Source: Corylus avellana (Eukaryota; Streptophyta; Magnoliopsida; Fagales; Betulaceae). Taken from it: DNA of 64,000 bases. Positions within the stretch are counted from its first letter, which is position 1. Every line of letters starts with the position of its first letter. The stretch is taken from assembly GCF_901000735.1 (NCBI RefSeq), contig NC_081551.1:15622906-15686905 (forward strand), written 5' to 3'. Made by a program: the position numbers and the translations under genes. This document shows positions 1 through 12,100 of this stretch, piece after piece. The notes under the pieces are model-generated. The model was not told where the DNA came from, did no database searches, and saw only the letters and a program-made list of their open reading frames with translations.

Positions 1-1558
1 AAACTTTCTACCAATTAACCGAACCGAGGTTGGTATAACAAATCTATACCGACTACCGACCACCAGAAGTCGATGTCGGTTCAGTAGCGGTCGATAGACC
101 GTAGACATATATTTTACACACCCCTATGAGCAACAATTAGTTGCACAATCATAAAGACATGGGTGCACTAGTCCCACGACCATATGCAAAAAAAAAAAAA
201 AAAACAACACCTAAATTAAGCTCTGATACTAAGTATAACATAAAGACAGAGAGGGAAGAAGAAAATTTTATTCAGTTGTATTTGTAACACGTCGGTAGCT
301 TCCATCTCCAATTAATTCAAGAGTATTGATATTGTTTTGTAGGGTAAGTCATGTTCTTCTGGCTTGGGGCTAATTCTCGCCATCGCTCCAACTTGCTTAA
401 GAGCATTTACGTTAAACTTTTCACTTTTGGTTTTTCTTTAAAATTTTAATAAAATTCACAAAGTATACCATTTAACAAACTCTTCGTTGGATGTTAAATT
501 CAACTTTATACTTTTACGCTCTTTAAATACAAAAAGCCCAAAAGTGGAAGTTAGTGTTTTGTGGCTTTAAAAAGTCACTAAATAAGTCAAGAAAAATAAA
601 TTTTTAGAGTTTTTTCTTTTTATTTTTTTTAAAAAATTCAATATAAATGCTCTTGATATTTACAATTAAAATATAAAAAAAAAAATTAAATAGAGGTATG
701 GGATGTCAGTCCTTTTCACGTGGACCCTCTTATACGTCAAATCTTGCACCAGAGAGGGAACCTGCCGGAGAAAAATCTTCTACGATTCAAAAATGTATCT
801 AACGGTTAACATATTTTAATCGAATAGAATAGTGCCAGCTGGCCAATACCATCCAGTTGTTTTGGTCAAGTAGCCCCCACGTTCACATCCGTTCGATTGT
901 ACTTCAGGTTGGATGTGGCCAATGTGGGTCCCGGAAAGATGCATCAGCATCAGCATCATGGAGGTGAAATGCACCGCAGCAAAACCAAGCCTAAAGGACA
1001 AAAGAAATTGCCCCTCAGTTTGCAGAAAATTAAAATGGCATATTGTAGATCTACGACAGGTCGTCACATTCCTTCTTGAATTGTTTGTTTCTGTGAATTC
1101 CATAGAAAAGGTTACGATCGTCCTTCAAAGAGAAATGGATTTGGGAGTGGGAGTGTGTCTCATTCACATGGGTTCAATACGGATCGCTGCTGGAATGTCA
1201 GTTTCGTGTTCCACGTGGCGCATAGCTGTGATGTGACGTGTCCAATAAAGTGCCCCTTGATCCATCATATATTACAACTCAAGGAAGCTGATAAGACCAA
1301 GAATTTATGTATGGTTGATTTGAAAAGGAGGACAATATATCTATATTATATTAATTTTGAATAAAGAAAAAGAATAAAATCAGAGAAGTCAAACAAATCC
1401 ACCATATATGTTGTTGAGAGTTTATTTTTCTGCCAACCCAAAAATAAATAAATAACTCCTCTAAATAGGTGACTTTTGACTAGGAAGGAAATTCCTACTC
1501 AGTTTTTTGGTAATATTTTTTGTATTTATTTTTTAAAAAAAGAAAGAGAAAAAAAAAA
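1..1558. other. AT-rich intergenic DNA, no gene seen
   Basis: No reading frame here resembles a known protein. The open frames between about 816 and 1364 overlap on both strands, lack splice context and have no recognisable domain. The sequence is AT-rich with several poly-A/poly-T runs. Nothing functional can be supported. Confidence 0.6.
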
Positions 1559-1559
1559 A

Positions 1560-1678
1560 AAAACTTTGGGTAATGATAAAGGGTATGCTGGCGTGAATGA
1601 ACAGTTCATGCACGCCAGCTAATTTTTTTTTATATGTATATAATTTCAGCGTGCTCTGAATCATTACTCAAAAACTTT
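1560..1678. mobile_element. small MITE with internal hairpin
   Basis: The ends are imperfect inverted repeats: the left begins AAACTTTGGGTAATGAT and the right, reverse-complemented, reads AAGTTTTTGAGTAATGATT. Inside, 1587-1619 is a tight hairpin with 16-bp arms (GCTGGCGTGAATGAAC) and one mismatch around a single base. Size and structure fit a non-autonomous foldback element. The superfamily is not assignable because no target duplication is clear. Confidence 0.55.
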
Positions 1679-1865
1679 TGATTGCTCTTCAATTTTCTAA
1701 AGATATGGTATTAATATTATCATTGGAAAAGTCACGGTGTCATCAAGGTTCTTTTTTTTTCTTGGGAAAGCATGTATTATTTTATAGTAATGTTATTTAA
1801 TAGCCAAAGTTAGGGTGCCATCAGGGTTCTTTTTTTTTTTTTTGGGAAAGCATGTATTATTTTAT

Positions 1866-2040
1866 AGTAATGTTATTTAATAGGTTGTTTATTTTATAGT
1901 AATGTCATATCATCATACAACTGTGATGATATGACAGAGTTTTGTATTAATAAGGGCTTGTCAAAAAGAAAAATTAAGAGTTAATTTTTACTGTCACGCC
2001 ATCTTAAGTATATAATAGTCTACTTAATAACATTTCTCTT
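1866..2040. mobile_element. 175-bp MITE, copy 1
   Basis: Left end AGTAATGTTATTTAATAG and right end CTACTTAATAACATTTCTCTT are inverted versions of each other. An internal 12-bp perfect inverted repeat (GTCATATCATCA / TGATGATATGAC) lies near the left end. The same element recurs at 2186-2360 by local duplication, and a diverged copy lies near 15935-16092, which supports a dispersed family. Confidence 0.65.
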
Positions 2041-2185
2041 ATTAATAGCCAAAGCTAGGGTGCCATCAGGGTTCTTTTTTTTTCTTGGGAAAGCATGTAT
2101 TATTTTATAGTAATGTTATTTAATCGCCAAAGCTAGGGTGCCATCAGGGTTCTTTTTTTTTTTGGGAAAGCATGTATTATTTTAT

Positions 2186-2360
2186 AGTAATGTTATTTAA
2201 TAGGCTGTTTATTTTATAGTAATGTCATATCATCATACAACTGTGATGATATGACAGAGTTTTGTATTAATAAGGGCTTGTTAAAAAGAAAAATTAAGAG
2301 TTAATTTTTACTGTCACGCCATCTTAAGTATATAATAGTCTACTTAATAACATTTCTCTT
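2186..2360. mobile_element. 175-bp MITE, copy 2
   Basis: Nearly identical to the copy at 1866-2040, including terminal inverted repeats and the internal 12-bp hairpin. Because it lies inside the 323-bp duplication, it is best explained by duplication and not by a second insertion. Confidence 0.65.
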
Positions 2361-2789
2361 ATTTTTATTAGTTTTTGAAAAGCATCTTGGTTATGACGGT
2401 TAACGACTTTATTTTTGTCTTTTTATATTTTGTTTTCAAGTCAAATATATTATAAAAAACAATTAAAAAAAACACACTTCTTAGAAGATTTAAAACACAA
2501 CGTCACATTATTGACTTTAACGACAAGGCCAAAATATTTGTAGCTATAATCAAGGGAAAGAGATCATGGAGGAAAAAGAAGACGATTCTATTTATGGGAT
2601 TACTTAAATTCATTAGAAAACAAACCTTTTTTTTTTTTTTAAAAAAAAAAAATAGAATATTCTATTATTAGAAAAAACAACTTAAACACGACGATCAACA
2701 GAAATAAGAAATTTTCTCAATAAATCCATGTTTAACACACTAAGAGATACCATAGAAAGATAATCATGTTATTTTAGCTATTCAAAACT

Positions 2790-2849
2790 AAAATTATGTT
2801 CAATAAACTTTAGAATCATATGAGTCTAAAGTTTATTGAACATAATTTT
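2790..2849. repeat. perfect 25-bp inverted repeat with 10-bp loop
   Basis: Bases 2790-2814 and 2825-2849 are perfect reverse complements (right arm starts TCTAAAGTTTATTGAAC). The loop is about 10 bases. No extended terminal repeats or target duplication were recognised, so it may be a minimal foldback remnant. It could form a stable hairpin if transcribed. Confidence 0.8.
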
Positions 2850-2874
2850 ATATGAGTATAAAGGTAACACATTA

Positions 2875-3095
2875 ACTAAATAGGTCGGATTAAGGTTAAC
2901 CTATATAGTCTTATACCCATGTCTCAACACGATTCAAACCCGAAATGCGACGTAAAGGCAGACAAATTTTGACACGACCTATGAACTTGACACGAATCCA
3001 ATACAAAATTAGAAGAATTTGACCAATTTAATTAAATGAACCAAATTAAACTGACCTATATAATTTATACTGATGTCTAAGCAAGCGGCATTGAT
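2875..3095. repeat. dispersed 171-bp-period repeat family, fragment
   Basis: About one unit of a repeat that also occurs at 14290-14660 and 44826-45165. Shared words include GGTTAACCTATATAGTC, TTATACCCATGTCT, CATGACCTGACACGA-like segments and AATACAAAATTAGA. The unit is degenerate here. It is recognised only by comparison with the other two loci. Confidence 0.55.
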
Positions 3096-4798
3096 GTTGA
3101 GAATATTAAATTCTTTATAAGCGTACGTACGTTGATATCTATATAGTTTGAAGCAAGTCAGAAAATATGCACGTTTTTTTACGCAACTTGAAGGAGCTGA
3201 AAATGAGCATCCGCCAGCATTTGTTTTCCATTAATTTTGGTATACACATCACAATCAACCTTAATTCTTGATATAGTCTTATAACTTGATGGACAAGGAA
3301 ACAAATTAAAATTTGTTTTTCAATATTTTATTACATTTCCATGTTATATTTGTCTTTTACTCTTTGTAAATTGGAAATACCTTCGGCTAGCTGTTATATT
3401 TTTCTAGGTTGGCTAAAATTGAATAAGAAAAGGGTTTTACTATTTTTTCCTTTTAATTTTAGGGTTGCAAATTGGGTCGGGTTCAACTTATAGATGATAT
3501 AACTTTTTGTTGATATTATTTAATCTCGTTCTCTAAGTAATATTTAATATGTCACGGGCCGCTAGAGACCCAACAACCTAATAACATGACCGCCCACAGC
3601 CTAGGTTGCAACCAAGGTCCGACTGCACTATCAACAAAGGAAGTTCACTTAGAACATCTCGAGCAATGTCTTTTATTTTAGCTACTCAAAATATCATTTT
3701 TATTATTATTATTATAGACAACTATTAAAGGAAAAAGGAAAAAAAATAAGCTCAGTTTTAAGGTGAGTTTGAGGAGCTCGGTGGTGGTGTGGCGGCGGGC
3801 GAGAGAATTAGAATGAATGAGAAAAGTAACAAAAAGGTTTTAACTAGGCTATTTTCATTTTTATTTTATTTTATTTAATATTTTTGATTAATGTATCAAA
3901 CTTTTACTGAAGACGATAAAATTACAATTTTACCCTCCTAACTCTCTTTTTAACAAAAGAGCTCAATTATGTTTCCAACCAACCCTGCAATAATGTTCAA
4001 ATTTTTATACTCTTTTACTTTTTTTAAAACAGCAATCATTAAACTGAGAACAGAGGGGCCCTCCAATCTGTTTCTCAAAATGGCAAGGGCAGTTTTGCAG
4101 TTTCATCAAAACCCAAGGGTTAGAGTGGAAGGTAAATTCAAAACTGGGTGTCTTTAGGTAGCTGGCAGTATTAGTTATGTTCAAGTTTCTAAGCAACTTC
4201 CCTTTCTACCTTAAAAAAAAGGAAAAAAAAAGAAAAAGGAAAAAAGAAAAAAGAAACTTCTGTTTTTTTCTCTTGTTCTAAGCCAAGAATTTGTCTTAGT
4301 CTCATAATCTAAAGGAGTGTTCCTAAAGCTATTTGCTGGATAAGGAGAATAGCTCTCATGCATTTAGCCATAGCTTATCTTCAAACACCTTCACCCACTT
4401 TGACCATTCATTCAAAAAATGATATTAATAAATAAATTAATCAAATAAAATCCTATAAAGTAAAATTTGGTGAGCTAATATTCTTGCATTAACATGTTAA
4501 AGTATAAGCACTAGCTTAGCCACATCTGTATTATACCTTAAAATAATTAATCAATTTGAAACTTATCTAAAATCACTTATAGAGTTCAGAGAAATGTTGA
4601 ACTTAGCGGTTAACAATCATGAGTATTTGGAGAATGCTTGGTGTTCTTCTGGTCTTAAGTGAATATTATTTATTTAAAAAAAAAAAAATTAAAAAAAGCA
4701 AAAAAGAAAGTAAGAACAAGTTTTTTTTTTCTACTTTTTTTAAAACACAATATCCACATAGAATCATGAGAATACTTAGAGAACCATAAGTACAACTG

Positions 4799-4837
<39 letters not shown>

Positions 4838-4968
4838 TATAAACCACCTTGAGCTACTTGTCTTTTAATATAGGATTGAAGTGTTAAATTATTTTGATTG
4901 ACGTAACATAATTTAAGTATTTTTTTTTTTAAAAAAAAAACTTAAATATAAAATAGAAATGTTAGGTA
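3096..4968. other. intergenic DNA, no gene seen
   Basis: No supported coding or RNA gene. It includes purine-rich low-complexity tracts near 4210-4260 and 4675-4720, and a (AT)n microsatellite at 4801-4834. Confidence 0.55.
4801..4834. repeat. (AT)n microsatellite
   Basis: About 17 uninterrupted AT dinucleotides. Confidence 0.9.
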
Positions 4969-5117
4969 TTTTTTTTAGTGTTTTTTTGGTATTCTCTCAA
5001 CTGTGATATGACTTTTAAAATTACTAATAGATTAAAAATTAATAATAAAAATCTCAAATTCAATGATAATTTTAAAAATTTTATTAAAGTTGAGAGGATA
5101 TCAAAAAAACACTAAAA
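4969..5117. mobile_element. MITE just upstream of the AP180-type gene
   Basis: The left arm AGTGTTTTTTTGGTATTC, continuing CTCTCAAC, is mirrored by the right arm GTTGAGAGGATATC, continuing AAAAAAACACT, with two mismatches over 25 bases. The element is about 145 bp and very AT-rich. It ends roughly 300 bp before the inferred 5' UTR of the clathrin assembly gene, so it lies in that gene's upstream region. Confidence 0.6.
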
Positions 5118-5339
5118 GAACACGTAGGATTTTTCAATATAAAATTAGGGTTAAATATATTAATAGCCGCGACAGAGAAGTAAAGGAGGCAGTACAAGTT
5201 CTTACATTGCCGTATTCTCTGACACGCACAGAGATAAACGACATTAAAAATAGCCAAAATAAATCATTGGAATAATAGAAAATAAAAAAGGAAGGTTGAA
5301 ATACAGTGAAAAAGAAAAAAGAAAAAAAAAAACAGTGGA

Positions 5340-6134
5340 GACAGACGCCGACGACCCAACCAAACCGAACTCGTTTTATTTTCGACTTTTCGCTGGTCGT
5401 CGGCAGAACAGTCTCCACCTCTCTCTCTCTCTCTGAATTTCTCTCCTCTCTCTACTCTCTCTGTCTCTGCTTGATTCAGGTGCAGGTAAATTGGAGCTCT
5501 CTGATCTATGTGTGTCTCTTTAGTTCTCTATTCTCTATGTTCTGTTTGAATTTTTTTCGTGCTTCAGCCGTGGACGCTTTGTTGGATTATTGCATGGATT
5601 GCGTGCTTTTCGTTATTGTCAGATCTTTGATGGTTATTGCCGGTGCTTCTGTTTGTTTTTATAGAATCAAGCTCTTTTGCTTGTGTTGCCTCCTGTTCTT
5701 GTTGCTCTGTTATGCAATCGTTTCTTATTCGTTTTTATCTAACAAGAATGTCGTCTATGAACCTCTGCGCTGATTTTTTGTTTGATTTTCCTGTATAGAT
5801 TTGGGAACTTTTTTGTTATTTTAAAAATAAATAATTAAAATAGCGATTTATTGTTGATAATTCGAAGAGCTTGTTGAATTTTGGTGTTTAATGTAACCAT
5901 TGTGTGGCCACCGACGAAATGCTATCTGGGTTGGATCTGGATAGAGTGATAACAACTTCATTTTTTGAATTAAAAAAAAACAAAAAAATTGGGTTGTCGG
6001 TGAATTGTCTTAAGCTTTGGAGTTTGTTGGGTTTGCTTGTGTTTAGGTCATTGAATTTAGTTTTGGGAGTAAACGACTTCAAAATTAAGTCGTCGGTTTT
6101 AATGGTAGAATTTCAGGGTTGAGGGGGAGAGATA
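5340..6134 (+). promoter_or_regulatory. 5' UTR with an intron, AP180-type gene
   Basis: A CT-rich leader at about 5415-5480 is followed by a good donor (TGCAG|GTAAAT, intron from 5486). A matching acceptor (TTTCAG, ending 6116) lies 18 bases before the start codon at 6135. This pattern, a pyrimidine-rich leader with a leader intron of about 630 bp, is common in constitutively expressed plant genes, where such introns can raise expression. The transcription start is not determinable here; no convincing TATA box was chosen. Confidence 0.6.
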
Positions 6135-9100
6135 ATGTCTGGAGCCGGTTCGCAAAACAGCTTGAGAAAAGCACTTGGTGCTCTCAAGGACACCACCACG
6201 GTTTCCTTGGCTAAAGTCAACAGTGATTACAAGGTATACTTAATTTGCATCTAGTCCTTTTTGAGGGTTCTTTCAATCGTGGATGTATCTTACTGTCTTG
6301 GTGAGGTAAATTTTTTTTGCAGGAATTGGACATTGCTATAGTTAAAGCCACAAACCATGTTGAGCGCCCAGCAAAGGAAAAACACATTAGAGGTGAGTGC
6401 TCAGCTCACTCTTGTTCTCTATTCGAGACGGGATGCAAGTTATATATGAACATGGCCTCTCTAGTTTGTCTTTTACGCGCTTGTACCATTGGGGATCTAC
6501 ATGTTGAAGAATGTTTTTGAATGGGGATCTGATGCAATTTATTTATGTTTTCCTTTTCAGCTATTTTTTCTGCTATTTCAGCTACACGACCTCGGGCTGA
6601 TGTTGCATACTGCATCCATGCTCTTGCCAGACGGTTATCGAGGACTCATAATTGGGCAGTATGTGCATTACTTTATGATGGGATTGATGAATTCATGATC
6701 TGAAGCAAATCAAACATTACTCTATCATGCTAAAGACTCTAGTTGTTAACCTTTAGTTTCCAATTTGACCAATAATAAATGTGATGACATTCTTAGGAGC
6801 CCTTCAATATATATAGTGGCATTCCTGTATGCATTAGAAGTTATAAGAACTGTGCATTGGAGAACTTCATCTTTAGTCATACTGTTCAATTATTTTGTAT
6901 CTGTATTTTTAATGATCTTGGTCTTGATCATCATTGTTGAACAACCTTAGCCAATGGAAACCACTTTAGACATGATGTTCATGAACTTCTCCATCCTACA
7001 GAATTGTGCCTGTGATTGAAAATGTGGGATATGACATGCATGCTTTTTCCTTTAGAAACCAATAAGTAATTAAAAAGCTGTGAAACAAAAAGGTATGCAT
7101 GAGTGGTTAATACCCTTGCCCATTGCAGTAGTTTCTCACTGTTATGTTTTACTCTGCCTATATATTCCATACTCTGTAGTTGATTGCCATTTATACTTAT
7201 TAATTGTCCAGTTTGGATTGGGAGATTTGAAACTGTGAGCTTGATGAGACAGTAGTAATTGTACTTTGAAGCACTCCCTCCGCCCCATATTGTTTGGCCC
7301 CCTATAAATTTTGGGATGTTCCAAAATCTATTCCACTTTGAAAAGTGAATAACAAAAATTTAATAACTTCCCTAACTTACATTTTACTTTCTTGGAAAAG
7401 TCAATACCCCTTTTTCCATTTGTCTTATTTGAGTTTAAATTAAGAAGGGCAAGTTAGGAGACAAGTAACTTTATATTTGAAAGAAAATGTATTAGATAAT
7501 GTCCCCTTAAATTTGGAGTTTCTAAGGTGGACAAACAATTTGGGATGTGGGGATAATGTTTGTTGATATTGTGGCGAACTTGATGGTCACAATATATCAT
7601 GAATGATTGTTGGCTCGAACGGAACTGTTTTGTCTGTGCTTCTTGTCGAAACTCGGTTAACAGAATTGGTTTTTCTTAGGTTGCTTTGAAAACATTAATC
7701 GTAATTCATCGTGCTCTGAGGGAAGTGGACCCCACATTTCATGAAGAACTCATTAATTATGGCAGAAGCAGGAGCCATATGCTTAACATGTCTCATTTCA
7801 AAGATGATTCCAGTCCTAATGGTACCAACCCACTATCACCCGTCCTTTATTATGTGAAAGCATTTTTCTATTGAAACATTGAGTTATTTGTTTATGAGAA
7901 TGTTTTGATCTGCTGCCCAGCATGGGATTATTCTGCTTGGGTCCGTACCTATGCCTTATTTTTGGAGGAGAGGCTGGAATGCTTTCGTGTGTTGAAGTAT
8001 GACATTGACACAGATCGCCCAGTAAGAAGTTTATTCTTATATTATGACTTTATTTTTTGGCTTTGGATTTCACTGTCATATTTTATTTTGGCTTTGAGAA
8101 AGCAATCGCTATTTTCCATGTGGATATTGTAGTTTGACAATTCAAAATCAAGTGCACAAAAAAGTTTTGGTATGTTTCAATAGGTTAACTTTCTGATGAA
8201 GCTAATCAAGGATGTTAAAACCCGCCCCCTGCGCCCCCCAGCCCCAAAAAAAAAAAACTGTGCATTTGAAAAGATAAAAATTATGTCTCTCCTTTTTCCC
8301 AGCTCTCTTCTCTTCTTCTTCTTCTTTTTCCTCTTTTTTAGTAGTGTCACACTGGCATTAGGTAGGGAATTACTTGATGGACATATTCTTTTAATCTGTC
8401 TCGTCTTTCTCAGAACTGCACCAAGAACTTCTGCCTCTGTCACTATATGGATATGGGTCATGTTGTAGTACACTAAAAATATTTTGGGAAGGCTCAGCGA
8501 GTGCTTGAGTACTAATTGTGTGCTCTTGTATTTCTTATTGTAACTTTTCTTCATAAATTTGGGTCTAATTTTATATAATTTAAAGGATCCTGTCAGAAGT
8601 TCATTTCTATATTTTTCTTCCTTGCGTTACATTTAGCTTGTGAAACTCTAGTTTTTTGATCTCGTGGCAATGATGAAGAATTAATAGCTGCAAATTTGAT
8701 GCAGAGGACGAAAGATCTGGACACTGCTGAATTGCTTGAGCAGTTGCCAGCTTTGCAACAGCTACTTTTTCGTGTCCTTGGTTGCCAGGTAATTTATTGA
8801 GTTTTTTATCAGTTTCAAGATTACCCCTACTTTGGAACTAACTCATCTTTTCTTCTTTACTCTTTACTCTTAGACGGCCGCTTGGCTAGCTCCTTTAGTA
8901 ATTAGTTTTTTTGACTTTCTCTTTCACTTTTCTCCCTCTTAAGCGCTCTTTACTTATACTTCCCGTGTATATGGGTTGCGCTCCTCTGCGCTTTTGTTTT
9001 ATATCATTATTACTTATCAAAAAAAAAGATTACCCATACACAATGTTACTATTAGTCAAATGGGAGTGATGGGTGCCAGTACATGTCAATTCTAAGTCAA

Positions 9101-12100
9101 ATTTTACGAATATTTTGGGTATGTGTGAACTTATAGAATAAATATAACATGATCTTTGAATCTTCTAATGCGTAAATATTGATGAAAATTTGTACAGCCA
9201 CAAGGGGCAGCACTTCATAACTTTGTGATTCAGTTAGCACTTTCAATGGTAGGTGAACCTTGTAACCATTTTACTTATTCTTATTTTTATCTTTAATCAA
9301 CATTATTTTATTATCATTTTCTCTGACAGAATTTTATCATTCAAATAGGTTGCTTCAGAAAGCACAAAAATTTATCAAGCTATAAGTGACGGCACTGTCA
9401 ATTTGGTTGACAAGGTTGGATATAATCTTGGGTTGTTAAATAATAAATTGGGATATTTAGCAAAAAAGTGTTATTATGATACTCTTAATTATGACAGTTC
9501 TTTGAGATGCAACGCAATGATGCTATGAGAGCTCTTGATATATACAGGAAGGCTGGGCAGCAGGTATCCTTTTCTAGGAATATTTGTCCTAATATAGGCT
9601 GTTGCTTAGTGTTGCAAAGGAAGGAATTTACGTTGTGGAAATTTTACAATCTCTTTGTTTTTCAGGCTCAGAGACTATCAGAATTTTATGAAATATGTAA
9701 AAATCTTGATATTGGGCGTGGTGAGAGGTTTATTAAGATCGAGCAGGTTGGGTGTCTCACTTGTGGTTCCTTCTGGAACAGATATTTCTGGTCTTTGAGT
9801 TTTTCAGTTTTGATTTTTACTAAAATTTTTATTAAGTGGACTATTTCTTTTTAATGAAGCCCCCTGCATCATTTCTACAAACCATGGAAGATTATGTGAG
9901 AGACGCTCCACGAGGTTCAACATTTCGCAAGGATCAAGTAAGGAACTGCTCTTTGTTAACTTTATTAGAAATAAATTTTATGTGCATTGTTATTGAAAAA
10001 CAGGAAAGCAAAAAAATATCGGATATCACTGACCAATAGTGATGCAGGCAGCAAGAAGCTCTTGGAAGAAAAAACTTAAAAAACAGAATGATTTGAAATT
10101 ATGGTCTTTACTTGATTTGGAGCCTAGTTGGATATCTGGTCCATTCTTTTAATCTTGCTTTTATGTCTATTTGCATTAGAAAGAAGCTTTTGCTACAGTT
10201 TTCCTTAAGTTATATTAAAGTAGGAATGATCTAGTAATTTCTAGATTTACTTGAATAGGTTGTACCAGAAACTGATGAGCCGCCCTTCTATGTTTGGGTC
10301 CTTTCTTTCTTTCTTTCCTTTCTTTTTTGTTTTTTTTTTCTTTTTTCCCCTTGTGTTTTAGTCGTTTCCTACTTGGTTTAGAAGTTCTTTTAGTTACTTT
10401 TCTGTTTTATATAAGAATCTTAATCTTTCTAAGAAAAAAGCTTAGAATATTCTATATAAAGGTTTTTATGCATTCTATCAAAATATTGAGTTCAATGAAA
10501 TTCCAGCACCTTTTCTTAAAGCTTTGAAGGTGTGATTGCTTAGGGAACCTAGGTGTGCTTGCCTAGGGTCTATCTTTTTGTTTTCTCCTTTAATTTGCTG
10601 TTTTCATACCAAACAGCCATTAAATTCCTTCAAGATTCAGTTTTTTTCTTCTAATAATTTAATAATCCCCAAGTTCTTACACATCAAACCCATCCGAGAA
10701 GCCTTCAAGAACTTATCAAGGAACCTAATCTGGAGCCGCATTTTCTAAAGATCTGGCATCAAATTGGTATTAAGAGCCCACTATAGTATATTTTTGTTTG
10801 CGTTTATGAAGTTGATTAAATTTAAAATTGACACAATTCTCCTTTTACCTTTATTTTTTTCAGTTTTTGTCTTCCCGCTGTATTGAAGGAATTATTTTTC
10901 TTGTGTCTTCATTCTTCTGAATAAATAAGTTCTGACCAATGTATATTTTGGTAACTATTTCCTAAATTTTTAATTTTAACCAAGCAGGTGGTTGACAATA
11001 AAATTGCCTCCCCTAAGGAAGTCTTGGCCATAGAATATAAAAAGGACCCAGAGGTGCAGGAGGTACGTCCACCATCACCACCTCCGCCTGAACCAGTCAA
11101 AGTAGAAACGCCTGTGGCTGAACAGCCTGATTTGTTGGTAATTCCCATTATCTTTCTTCATTTTATTCTGCATATTATCATCTTGAAAAATTTGTAGTTA
11201 GGGTGAATCCTTTCTGTGCATTTTTTTTTCTCAAACACTTTGCATTCTAGTGGAATTCTCCTTTACCGCTTGGGCATGTCCATCATCTTGCTGAATCCTT
11301 AATTGTTTCCTAAGTAATGCGTTTTTTCTCGGTTGCTAGGGTTTGAATGATTCTACTCCAGAAGCTTCAGAATTAGATGAGAAGAATGCTATGGCTTTGG
11401 CAATTGTTCCAGTTGGTAAGGCATTTTTCCTGTTTAATATATATTTAATGATTTGTAGTGTTTAGCCAGCACCAAAGAGGTTGAGAACTCAATTTAGTCC
11501 CTGATAAAGTCAACTTGAACTGGTTCTGTTTCAAGATTCAGAGCTCTTATATTGAGAATATAGAGCTCTGGATATGGTAGACTTAAGAGTTTTAGTTTTT
11601 TCTGATACAATTAAACTTGTCGAGATTTGGAAATTCATCCATTGATTGGAGTGAGCTCCCATGTTTTGTTGTGGTGGTTGTTGCAGATAATCAACCGACA
11701 TCTGCTGCCCCGAATCAAGCAAATGGAACCACAGGCTGGGAGTTGGCACTTGTTACAGCTCCAAGCTCAAATGAGAGTGCGACAGCTTCTAGCCAACTGG
11801 TACTTGATCTTTTTTTGTCCCCTGCCATTTGCCCTCAAGATATTCTCTATGTTTTCCTTGTTTACCATTGAATGGTTGAGGTAGATTTTTGAGGTTGTCA
11901 CAGCTTTCTTTAAAATACGATCAGTCCTGTTTTCAGGGTCATAAACAAAAAGTTCTCTCCCCTGTGCACACAGACGCACTTACAAACAAACTGAGAAAAC
12001 ACTAGCACAAGCACACATCCAAACACTTTCATTGCTGTTTCACTAATGGGTGATCACCGTTTTGTTAATGAATGATACTTCTTCTTTTGGCCGACTATAA

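Larger units (their letters stand above)
1736..2363. repeat. about 323-bp tandem duplication
   Basis: A block beginning GGTGTCATCAAGG at 1736 recurs from 2059 with few differences, giving a period near 323 bp. Each copy contains a shorter sub-repeat of about 75 bp (the gene-like words CCAAAG.TAGGGTGCCATC then a T run and GGGAAAGCATG) followed by the MITE described separately. Copies differ mainly in T-run length and a few bases, so the duplication is young relative to surrounding DNA. Confidence 0.85.

Noticed and set aside
816..1364. Overlapping open frames on both strands near the left end
   Set aside because: No domain, no splice support, frames overlap on both strands and do not resemble known proteins.
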